From: an uncultured Bacilli bacterium
GTDB lineage: Bacteria > Bacillota_I > Bacilli_A > RF39 > UBA660
Length of the DNA: 16,796 nucleotides
Direction of reading: 5' to 3'
Assembly: GCA_944363995.1 (NCBI GenBank)
Contig: CALVVV010000025.1
Span: 1 to 16,796, forward strand
A program made the position numbers and the translations under genes. The notes under the pieces were generated by a model. It was not told the DNA's origin, did no database searches, and worked only from the letters and a program-made list of their open reading frames with translations. Shown piece after piece: positions 7,371 through 13,971 of this stretch (the first letter of the stretch is position 1; every line of letters starts with the position of its first letter).

Positions 7371-7629
7371 AATAATATTTATTGATAATTTACCAACATT
7401 AGATCTTCACGGTCTTGATAGGGAAACTGCTAGAGTTGCTATAAATGATTTTATCAATGACAATTTAAAAATGAAAAATCAAATAATTGTTATTATTCAT
7501 GGCATTGGTACTGGTATTTTAAGAAAAACGACACAATTAGTTTTAAGTCAAAATAGAAATGTTTTAGAACATAAAATATTTCTATATAACATAGGTTGTA
7601 CGATTGTTAAATTGAATTTGACAAAATGA
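7357..7629 (+). CDS. Stand-alone Smr-domain protein
   Basis: This 90-residue protein consists of a Smr domain, the module at the C terminus of MutS2 and in small free-standing proteins; known Smr domains cut or bind nucleic acid. Both core motifs are present: 'LDLHGL' (residues 15-20) and 'HGIGTGILR' (48-56), the latter being the family's HG-x-GTG-x-LR. It overlaps the kinase gene by 14 nt with no strong ribosome binding site, so it probably depends on translation of that gene. The strong promoter of the next gene begins inside its last codons (TTGACA at 7618-7623). It is too short to be MutS2 and lacks any ATPase part. The exact nucleic acid target is unknown. Confidence 0.8.
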   Translation: MNLNEIIFIDNLPTLDLHGLDRETARVAINDFINDNLKMKNQIIVIIHGIGTGILRKTTQLVLSQNRNVLEHKIFLYNIGCTIVKLNLTK

Positions 7630-7645
7630 AAAAAAATGCTATAAT
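7618..7645 (+). promoter_or_regulatory. Consensus promoter 1 for the WSxWS surface protein
   Basis: A perfect -35 TTGACA (7618-7623), a 16-bp spacer and a perfect -10 TATAAT (7640-7645) with TGC directly before it make an extended -10. This is the strongest promoter in the window by consensus. It overlaps the 3' end of the Smr gene and would give a leader of about 88 nt to ATG 7740. Confidence 0.72.
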
Positions 7646-7678
7646 ATTATGCAACAATTGATTAAAAGACGCAGAAAT

Positions 7679-7707
7679 TTGACAAAAGTACTATTTTGTG
7701 ATAGTAT
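7679..7707 (+). promoter_or_regulatory. Consensus promoter 2 with inverted repeat
   Basis: A second perfect -35 TTGACA (7679-7684) stands 17 bp from TAGTAT (7702-7707), which is preceded by TGA (extended -10). A 6-bp inverted repeat, TACTAT at 7689-7694 and ATAGTA at 7701-7706, lies between and over the -10. It could be an operator or a leader hairpin when transcription starts at promoter 1. The leader from here to ATG 7740 would be about 26 nt. Confidence 0.5.
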
Positions 7708-7739
7708 ATAGGCGATTAAAAAAAAGAGGGGGAATTTAT

Positions 7740-9215
7740 ATGTACGAAGAAAGAAGAAATACTTTTAATTTACGTGATGTCATATTACAATTGTTATTAA
7801 TTATTTTATTTGTTTTCATTATGATTTGGTTATTTCCAACTAAAAGTTATCTAAAAGAGAATTTTGTTGGTAAAGAAGAATTAAATAGTGAACTTGCTTT
7901 ACAATTAGAAGGATTATACGGTAGATTATTTACTGATAATATTGAAAGTATGCGTGATGCTGCACAAGGTTATTTTACTAATGCTCGTTTACCAAAAAAT
8001 GTTGGTGATTCAGTAACTCTAACTTTAGATGAAATGTTAGAAAAAAGATTAGTATTATCTTTTAGAGATAGTAATAATAAAACTTGTGATGTTGATAGTT
8101 CATATGTTCAAGTTACCAAAATGAATGATGAATATCAAATGAAAGTTCAATTATCATGTTCTGATTATGAAGATTATATTATTGTTTATATGGGATGTTA
8201 TGATTATTGTGATTCTGATATTTGTATAAAAGAAGAAACAACTGAAACAACAACAAAACCATCAACGAAACCAACTCCAAGTAATCCTGATAAACCAAGT
8301 GGTCCAGAAACACCTGTTGTAAATAAAAAGTATGAATACGAATATCGTTTAATTACCCAAAATACTTATTCTGAATGGGGACCTTGGTCAGATTGGTCAA
8401 AAGATAAAGTTACAGCTAACACTTTACGACAAGTTGAAATTGATAAACGTAATGAATTTGTAAGATATGAAACTGAAACTTATTATGTTACAGAATCTCA
8501 TACTGAATATCGTACTGAGACAATTAAAGTAGAAGATGGAACAAACCGTGTGTTAGTAGGGACAAAAGTAGTTGATACTAAACCTGCTCAAGGTGGCTCA
8601 AAAACTGAAAAAGTATATTTTGATCCAACTGTTACGACTACAGCAGGTAGTTATAGTAATTGGGTATATCGTGGTACTATTACTTCTAACTATGCTTTAG
8701 GTTCTACCAATAATACAAAATATACTTATGTTTCACATAAAACTACTGTTGATTGTACCGATGTTTGTAAAAATGTGACAACCTATATTTATGAAAAATA
8801 CACAAGAACTTATAATGCTGGAACAACAACTTACTCATGTGAGAACGGTTACAAAGAAGGAAGTGGTTCTAGTACAAAATGTTATCGTTACGTAACAACA
8901 AATACAGGAAATTTATCATGTTCTAGTTATGGAAGCGATTATAAATTAAGTGGTACAAATTGTGTAAAAACAGAAAATGTTTATAAAGATGAAGTAAAAT
9001 ATAAAACTGAAACTGTTAAAGTTCCTTATACGGTAAATGAACAAGTTAAAAAAACAAGAAAAGTTCCAATTTATGAAAAATTAACATATTATCGTTATCG
9101 TGTTCGTAAACAATTAACAGAAGCTGGTATTACATACAAATGGAGTACAAGTAAAAACGATAAAAAATTATTAGCTGCTGGTTATGAATTAACTGGAAAT
9201 AAAAGAGAAATATAA
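7740..9215 (+). CDS. Membrane-anchored extracellular protein with WSxWS-like motif, unknown function
   Basis: I do not recognise a named family. The 491-residue protein has a short charged N terminus and one membrane helix (about residues 14-32, ending 'WLFPTK'), with the rest probably outside. A mixed domain follows (about 35-160) with 'DNIESMRDAAQGYF' and a Cys-bearing end ('CDVDSSYVQV', 'LSCSDY', 'GCYDYCDSDIC'). A Thr/Pro linker (about 165-195) leads to an aromatic motif 'YSEWGPWSDWS' near 211-221, reminiscent of thrombospondin-1 or cytokine-receptor WSxWS motifs. Long 'TETxxV'-type strand-rich sequence surrounds a Cys-rich part (about 338-409) with two CxxxY-x-x-SG-x-C-like units. ATG 7740 is used because GAGGGGG stands at 7726-7732; an in-frame GTG at 7698 overlaps promoter 2. 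The neighbouring pilus genes suggest a surface role. It is not a prepilin, since no G/F-x4-E site precedes the helix. Confidence 0.72.
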   Translation: MYEERRNTFNLRDVILQLLLIILFVFIMIWLFPTKSYLKENFVGKEELNSELALQLEGLYGRLFTDNIESMRDAAQGYFTNARLPKNVGDSVTLTLDEMLEKRLVLSFRDSNNKTCDVDSSYVQVTKMNDEYQMKVQLSCSDYEDYIIVYMGCYDYCDSDICIKEETTETTTKPSTKPTPSNPDKPSGPETPVVNKKYEYEYRLITQNTYSEWGPWSDWSKDKVTANTLRQVEIDKRNEFVRYETETYYVTESHTEYRTETIKVEDGTNRVLVGTKVVDTKPAQGGSKTEKVYFDPTVTTTAGSYSNWVYRGTITSNYALGSTNNTKYTYVSHKTTVDCTDVCKNVTTYIYEKYTRTYNAGTTTYSCENGYKEGSGSSTKCYRYVTTNTGNLSCSSYGSDYKLSGTNCVKTENVYKDEVKYKTETVKVPYTVNEQVKKTRKVPIYEKLTYYRYRVRKQLTEAGITYKWSTSKNDKKLLAAGYELTGNKREI

Positions 9216-9220
9216 CAAAA

Positions 9221-9250
9221 GATTACCAATTTTAGTTGGTATTCTTTTTT
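9221..9250. terminator. Bidirectional terminator between convergent genes
   Basis: Arms 9221-9229 and 9236-9244 (GATTACCAA/TTGGTATTC, one mismatch) form a hairpin. Read on the plus strand six T follow (9245-9250). Read on the minus strand a CTTTTGTT run follows. It sits between the convergent surface-protein and ATPase genes and can serve both. Confidence 0.66.
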
Positions 9251-10769
9251 AATTTTGATTAGCTTTATTTATTAAATCATTTAAAGTTTGGGGAGCATTA
9301 TTTGTTTGTTTGTCAGTAACATTTTGATTTGGTATCTCGACAACGGAATTATTTGGTATTTGATATTCAATTGTTTGATTGGTAGGTGTTTGATAATTAT
9401 TTTGTAAATTAGAATTTTCATAATTAGCAGATTCATTAGTTTTAATTGTTGAATTATCATTATTTATTAAGTTATCTATTTCATTTTTTTCATTAATAAC
9501 ATCACTAAAAGTTTTATGATTTTCTCTAGTAATTGCTGTATTATTTAAAGCAATTTTCAAACCATATGCTTTAGATCCTTTTTCGTCATCCTCTAATTCA
9601 ATTAATTTGATAACTTCTTCTACCGTTGTTAAGCCCATTAAAACTTTTTCTAATCCATCTTCTAATAGGGTATTAACATCAGATTGATATACTAATTCTC
9701 GTAATTTATCTCTTCTTATTCCAGCACTAATAGCATCTCTTATATCTTGCGTGAATAATAGCACTTCATGAATTGCAATTCGGCCAGAATAGCCATTTCC
9801 ACATTGTTCACAACCTTCAGTAGTGTATATTTCGTCAATATCTTTATTTAACACACTTTTAAATAATTCTTTTTCATATTCATTTGTCTTTCTGAGTGTT
9901 CGACAATGAGGACATAATTTGCGCGCTAATACTTGCGAAATAATACCTTCTAAAGAACTAGCTAACAAATATCTTTCAACTCCCATGTCAAGTAAACGTT
10001 CAATGGTATTTAAAGAGTTATTGGTGTGGATAGTAGATAAAACTAAATGGCCAGTAATAGAAGCTCTAACCGCAATTTTAGCTGTTTCTGTATCACGAAT
10101 TTCTCCAATCATAATGACATTTGGATCTTGTCGCAAAATAGAACGAAGGGCATTGGCAAAAGTAAGACCTATTTCACTGTTTGTTTGAATTTGATTAACC
10201 CCTTCAATATTCATTTCTACTGGATCTTCTACAGTTACTACATTTGTGGCTTCTGTATTTAAACGTTGGAGTATAGAGTAAACGGTTGTTGATTTACCAG
10301 TTCCAGTAGCACCGGTAACTAGTATAATACCATTTGGTTTATTAATCATTTCTAATACTTTTTTATAGTTTCTATCACTGAAACCTAAATTTTCAACGCC
10401 AGCTAAACTCATAGAATAATCTAAGATACGAATAACAATCTTTTCACCATTATTAGTTGGTATACAAGATACACGTAAATCTAAATTAATATTTTGTAAA
10501 GTAGCTTTAATAGCTCCATCTTGTGGTAGACGTGATTCTGTAATATTCATTCCAGAAATAATTTTAACTCTTGTTATTAGATTTTTTTTAATGGAATTAG
10601 GAACTGTTGTATAGTTATGTAATATACCATCAATTCTAATTCTAATTTTCATATATTCATCTAATGGATCAAAATGAATGTCAGAAGCTCCTCGTTTAGC
10701 GGCATCAACCATAATTTCATTTACTACTTCAACTACAGGCATTTTTTCAAAATCAAATTGTCTAATCAT
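9249..10769 (-). CDS. PilB/GspE-type pilus (pseudopilus) assembly ATPase
   Basis: This is a 506-residue hexameric-type secretion ATPase of the GspE/PilB/ComGA family that powers polymerisation of prepilins. Visible are 'GASDIHFDP' near the N terminus, Walker A 'GATGTGKSTT' (about 151-160), 'VTVEDPVE' (about 175-182), Walker B 'MIGEIRD' (about 218-224) and the His box 'LSTIHTNNS'. Two CxxC pairs form the zinc-binding module (CPHC about 285-288, CEQC about 319-322). The usual N-terminal MshEN/T2SSE_N domain is absent; the protein begins almost directly at the N2 domain, as in ComGA. The core ends near residue 395. A tail of about 110 residues rich in Asn, Gln and Thr follows and is not part of the family. 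Start ATG 10769 has AAAAGGGG upstream. Divergent prepilin genes share its control region. Confidence 0.9.
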   Translation of the reverse strand: MIRQFDFEKMPVVEVVNEIMVDAAKRGASDIHFDPLDEYMKIRIRIDGILHNYTTVPNSIKKNLITRVKIISGMNITESRLPQDGAIKATLQNINLDLRVSCIPTNNGEKIVIRILDYSMSLAGVENLGFSDRNYKKVLEMINKPNGIILVTGATGTGKSTTVYSILQRLNTEATNVVTVEDPVEMNIEGVNQIQTNSEIGLTFANALRSILRQDPNVIMIGEIRDTETAKIAVRASITGHLVLSTIHTNNSLNTIERLLDMGVERYLLASSLEGIISQVLARKLCPHCRTLRKTNEYEKELFKSVLNKDIDEIYTTEGCEQCGNGYSGRIAIHEVLLFTQDIRDAISAGIRRDKLRELVYQSDVNTLLEDGLEKVLMGLTTVEEVIKLIELEDDEKGSKAYGLKIALNNTAITRENHKTFSDVINEKNEIDNLINNDNSTIKTNESANYENSNLQNNYQTPTNQTIEYQIPNNSVVEIPNQNVTDKQTNNAPQTLNDLINKANQN

Positions 10770-10803
10770 AATTTCAACCCCTTTTGTCGTTTTAGGACTA
10801 GTT

Positions 10804-10846
10804 TTTATTCTAAAAATATTATATAATATATTTAGAATAAATTCAA
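10804..10846. promoter_or_regulatory. 38-bp palindrome with overlapping divergent promoters
   Basis: Positions 10804-10841 form a palindrome of 19 pairs with only one mismatch (A/A at 10815 and 10830); the outer 11 bp (TTTATTCTAAA/TTTAGAATAAA) are perfect. At its centre lie TATAAT on the plus strand (10822-10827) and TATAAT on the minus strand (10823-10818), overlapping by two bases. On the minus strand TTGAAT (10846-10841) is a fair -35 at 17 bp; the plus-strand -35 is poor. The region separates the assembly ATPase from the two prepilin genes. The palindrome therefore probably coordinates both, as an operator or as a symmetric promoter. Confidence 0.68.
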
Positions 10847-10863
10847 GTAAAAAGGAGCTAAAT

Positions 10864-11355
10864 ATGAAAAAATATGATAAAAAGGGGTTTATATTTGCCG
10901 AAACAATTGTAATTTCAACGATTATAATGGCAAGCTTAGTTATTATTTATTCTCAATTTGTTTCAATCAACAATAATTATAATCGATCTTTTCAATATAA
11001 TAATGTAAATAATTTGTATTTGGTTCAAAATATTCGCAATTATATATCTAAAGATGGATTAGAAGAATTAATTGAAAAACTTGAAAATGTAGAATATATA
11101 GATATAACATCTTGTTCCAATGAATATTTTACTGAGTATATTTATTGTGAAACTTTATTTAAGTATTCTGATGTAAAAACGATTTTATTTACTAGAGAAG
11201 ATTTAACAAATTTAAAAAATATTATATCAACTTCTAATTATAATGAAACATTTAAAAATTTTATCAAATATATTAATTATACACAAGAAGGTAATTATCG
11301 TTTAATTGTTGAATTTAATAATGAAACATATGCGACTTTAAAAGTCAAGGTGTGA
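10864..11355 (+). CDS. Prepilin-like protein (minor pilin/pseudopilin)
   Basis: This 163-residue protein has a type IV prepilin leader. 'KKYDKKG' precedes the cleavage point G8|F9, Glu stands at mature position 5 (F-I-F-A-E), and a hydrophobic helix follows to about residue 32 ('ETIVISTIIMASLVIIY'). The remainder is a polar, Asn/Tyr-rich globular part with two cysteines ('TSCSNEYFTEYIYCETLF') that could form a disulphide. ATG 10864 is chosen because AAAGGAG stands at 10851-10857; the open frame extending upstream runs through the divergent promoters and into the ATPase gene. The gene ends 9 nt before the next prepilin gene, whose ribosome binding site overlaps the stop codon, so they form an operon. 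The globular part matches no pilin family I recognise. Confidence 0.82.
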   Translation: MKKYDKKGFIFAETIVISTIIMASLVIIYSQFVSINNNYNRSFQYNNVNNLYLVQNIRNYISKDGLEELIEKLENVEYIDITSCSNEYFTEYIYCETLFKYSDVKTILFTREDLTNLKNIISTSNYNETFKNFIKYINYTQEGNYRLIVEFNNETYATLKVKV

Positions 11356-11367
11356 AAGGAGTTTATG

Positions 11368-12993
11368 ATGAAAAAAGGATTTACTGTTATTGAATTAATA
11401 GTTTCATTTTCGTTGGTAATGGTTATAGTTATTTTTTTGTTTCAAATTGTAATAGGCTTACGTAATTTATATGTTAATAGTGGTTTAAAAACGGAACTAT
11501 TAAATATTCAATCGCTATTAAGTAAAGAAATAAATAAAAAAATGGCTAACAATAACTTAGTAAGTGTTTTGAAATGTGGTTCGTATTGTCTTAATTTTGT
11601 TTATTCGAATGGGGAAAGTGATAAATTAAAAATTGATTATAATAAGAATACTTTGCAATTTGGAAATTATAAAGCTATTTTACCTAATAATAGTTATTTA
11701 GGCAATGCAAATGTTTCATATGCTTTTGCTGGAACATTTCTTGAAGATGTTGATAATACAATGATATTAATTAGTATTCCTATATATAGTGAAAATTTTA
11801 AAGATGAAAATTTTGAAATTAAAGTAGTTTATCAATATAATTCTAATCTTAATGAAATTTATTTGACTGATTTTTCTGCTGATAGTAATGAGTATGGCTA
11901 TTTACAGTTAAAAGGTGGTTATGATATAGAAATACCTGGTAATAAAGAATATACTGAAACTGGTTATATGGTAGTTAATGCCGATGGGGAAGAAATTACA
12001 AATGGAACAGTAACTGTTAATAATCCGCTTTCTAGTTTGAGTTTACCATATCCTGAGGGTACATATGAAATTGAATATTTATTAGCGTTTGACGGCCAAG
12101 TAGTTCATAAAACTTATCGTAATGTTAATGTAATTAATTTGGACGTAGAATTTGATTACACTGGTGATTATCAAATTTTTACTGCTAAAAAAACAGGTCA
12201 ATATAAATTAGAAGTTTGGGGGGCTGAAGGTGGATATCGAAGTAGTACAAGTTATAGTGGTAAAGGTGGATATTCTTACGGTACTATTAATTTAAAAGAA
12301 GGCGAAAAACTTTATGTTTATGTAGGTGGTTCGGGTAATACTGGTACTTGTAGTAGTAGTATATGTGTTGGTGGCTATAATGGTGGTGGATATCGCTATA
12401 AATATAAAGGTGGCGGTGGAGCTACTGATATTAGATTAATTGCAGCTGATGATGAATTAAATCTTGATTCTTTATTATCAAGAATTATTGTGGCTGGTGG
12501 CGGTGGCTCAGATGGCGCTACTAGTAAAACCGGTTTATATGGTGGTGGTACTTCTGGTGGTGCTGCTACACAAAGTTATGGTACTTATGGTTATGGTGGT
12601 ACGCAAACAGGTCATACAACTACAGTAACTATGCCGTCTAGTCAATTTACATCTAATTCTTCAGCTAATTATCCAGGTGGCTTTGGTTTTGGTGGTTTTG
12701 GTATTTATCGAAGTTCTGGATATGCTGGTGCTGGTGGTGGCGGCTGGTACGGGGGATGTGGCTCGTATCCTGATGGCTCTGGTGATGATGATCGTGGTGG
12801 CGGTGGTGGTTCAGGTTTTGTTTGGACAAGTGAAACAGCTTCTAATGTTCCTACAAATTATTCAGTTGATACTAAGTATTATCTTACTGATGCTGAAACA
12901 CTTGCTGGTAATGTATCATTCATCCAACCTAATGGTACAACTGCCACTGGTCACTCTGGAAATGGTTATGCTAAAATTTCATACTTAGGATAA
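11368..12993 (+). CDS. Prepilin with Ig-like and ALK-type glycine-rich domains
   Basis: This 541-residue protein starts 'MKKGFTVIELIVSF', a textbook type IV prepilin leader (G4|F5, Glu at mature position 5, helix to about residue 31). A pilin-like region with a CxxxC pair ('KCGSYC') follows. Next is an Ig-like/DUF5011-type domain (about 180-255). The C-terminal half (about 260-541) is a Gly_rich domain of the kind found in ALK/LTK receptors and some bacterial surface proteins. Its marks are 'YKLEVWGAEGG', 'LYVYVGGSG', 'GGYNGGG', 'GGGGATDIRLIA', 'RIIVAGGGG', 'GAGGGGWYGG' and a closing 'GNGYAKISYLG'. ATG 11368 gives a 6-nt spacing to AAAGGAG (11355-11361); ATG 11365, three bases earlier, is also possible. 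Its size suggests a tip or adhesive minor pilin rather than the shaft subunit (inference). It overlaps the convergent ylbJ-like gene by 23 nt. Confidence 0.85.
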   Translation: MKKGFTVIELIVSFSLVMVIVIFLFQIVIGLRNLYVNSGLKTELLNIQSLLSKEINKKMANNNLVSVLKCGSYCLNFVYSNGESDKLKIDYNKNTLQFGNYKAILPNNSYLGNANVSYAFAGTFLEDVDNTMILISIPIYSENFKDENFEIKVVYQYNSNLNEIYLTDFSADSNEYGYLQLKGGYDIEIPGNKEYTETGYMVVNADGEEITNGTVTVNNPLSSLSLPYPEGTYEIEYLLAFDGQVVHKTYRNVNVINLDVEFDYTGDYQIFTAKKTGQYKLEVWGAEGGYRSSTSYSGKGGYSYGTINLKEGEKLYVYVGGSGNTGTCSSSICVGGYNGGGYRYKYKGGGGATDIRLIAADDELNLDSLLSRIIVAGGGGSDGATSKTGLYGGGTSGGAATQSYGTYGYGGTQTGHTTTVTMPSSQFTSNSSANYPGGFGFGGFGIYRSSGYAGAGGGGWYGGCGSYPDGSGDDDRGGGGGSGFVWTSETASNVPTNYSVDTKYYLTDAETLAGNVSFIQPNGTTATGHSGNGYAKISYLG

Positions 12994-13951
12994 AAAAACA
13001 AATAATAATAGATATAATAACATGAAGAAAACGAGCTAATAAAAATGGTTTATATTTAATATCTGTATCACTAATAATACTTAAAATTTGGGTATGAACA
13101 GATAATCCACCGAAAGAAATAATAGCTGTTATCAATATAGTTTTAAATATATTATTAGTGTTTAACAAGCTGATATGTTTAAGCCCTTGTGTCATTTCTA
13201 AAAAACCGCTTATTAGTGCTTTATTTAACAAAGATAAATGAAAATTATTATCAATAATTGTTGTTATAATTAAAAATGTTGTTATTACACCTAAGATTAA
13301 TAATAAAGTGTTAATGCTATTAAATAAAGAATTAGTAATAATAGCCCCAAATCTTTTATTATTATTAATTCTTTTATAATGCATTTGCATAATAGCTTTT
13401 TTAAAAGAAAATTTATCATTTGTTATTTTGCTGGTGTTATAATTTCTAAAAATCAAACCAATGAAAATATTACTTAAATAATGAGAAATCAGAACAGTTA
13501 GACCTAATTTTTTATCATTTAAAAAGGTTAATGAAATTGTTCCTAAAATAAATAAAGGATTAGAAAAATGACTAAACATAAGTATTTTTGTAGCTTCTTG
13601 TGATGTTAATTTATTTTGTAAATATAATTCTTTAGTGTATTTCGCATTACTTGGGAACCCTGAAATCAAACTCATAATAAAAACGAAGGCAGCATTTCCA
13701 TTTATTTTAAATAATTTTTCAAATAATGGCTTAAATAATTCGCCAATTAATTCAATAAGACCATAATTTATTAATATTTCTGATAAAACAAAAAAAGGAA
13801 ATAAAGAGGGGAAAACATTATTTATCCAAATATTAAATGAGAAAGAAACTGCTTCCATTATTGATTTTGATTCACTTAATATTTCATAACCACAAATAAA
13901 TAAACATATCATAATTAAGACACTATATAATATTTTTCGCAAATTAATCAC
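12971..13951 (-). CDS. ylbJ: YlbJ-like polytopic membrane protein
   Basis: This 326-residue, very hydrophobic membrane protein belongs to the YlbJ family, related to nucleoside-recognition (Gate) domain proteins; Bacillus subtilis YlbJ is needed for sporulation. Diagnostic blocks are 'NNVFPSLFPFFVLSEIL', 'SLISGFPSNAKYT', 'FSHFSNPLFILG' and, near the end, 'FGGLSVHTQILSIISDTDI' followed by 'KPFLLARFLHVI'. The start is GTG at 13951, with AAGGA only 2 nt upstream on the minus strand; a TTG three codons in is the alternative. Its stop lies inside the last codons of the convergent glycine-rich prepilin gene. It sits head to head with ylbL, as these families are neighbours in Bacillus, although there they point the same way. 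Whether this organism sporulates is not shown by the window, so the role may differ. Confidence 0.85.
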   Translation of the reverse strand: MINLRKILYSVLIMICLFICGYEILSESKSIMEAVSFSFNIWINNVFPSLFPFFVLSEILINYGLIELIGELFKPLFEKLFKINGNAAFVFIMSLISGFPSNAKYTKELYLQNKLTSQEATKILMFSHFSNPLFILGTISLTFLNDKKLGLTVLISHYLSNIFIGLIFRNYNTSKITNDKFSFKKAIMQMHYKRINNNKRFGAIITNSLFNSINTLLLILGVITTFLIITTIIDNNFHLSLLNKALISGFLEMTQGLKHISLLNTNNIFKTILITAIISFGGLSVHTQILSIISDTDIKYKPFLLARFLHVIISIIICFFILSMKF

Positions 13952-13954
13952 TAT

Positions 13955-13966
13955 CCTTAAGGAGGT
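13955..13966. promoter_or_regulatory. Palindromic Shine-Dalgarno shared by divergent ylbJ and ylbL
   Basis: CCTTAAGG (13955-13962) reads AAGG on both strands. On the plus strand it is part of AAGGAGGT (13959-13966), a full Shine-Dalgarno 5 nt before the ylbL ATG. On the minus strand it gives AAGGA just before the ylbJ GTG. Only 20 bp separate the two start codons, so promoters of each gene must lie inside the other's coding sequence. A plus-strand TATAAT at 13926-13931 has no clear -35. Confidence 0.6.
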
Positions 13967-13971
13967 ATATT

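Noticed and set aside
7357..7629. Fragment of a broken mutS2 gene
   Set aside because: The Smr domain is complete with both motifs, in frame with its own start and stop, and no MutS2 ATPase remnants precede it; the upstream gene is an intact PfkB kinase.
9919..10262. Two plus-strand open frames (89 and 71 codons) antisense to the pilus ATPase
   Set aside because: They cover the most conserved ATPase motifs on the other strand and have no start signals; they are shadows.
12677..12988. 103-codon frame in the glycine-rich part of the large prepilin
   Set aside because: Repeated GGT/GGC codons read in another frame give Val-rich sequence without stops; there is no independent start signal.
12971..13951. 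Nucleoside transporter as the identity of the minus-strand polytopic protein
   Set aside because: It shares the Gate-like fold region, but the 'FGGLSVHTQ', 'ISGFPSNAK' and 'FSNPLFILG' blocks are specific to YlbJ.
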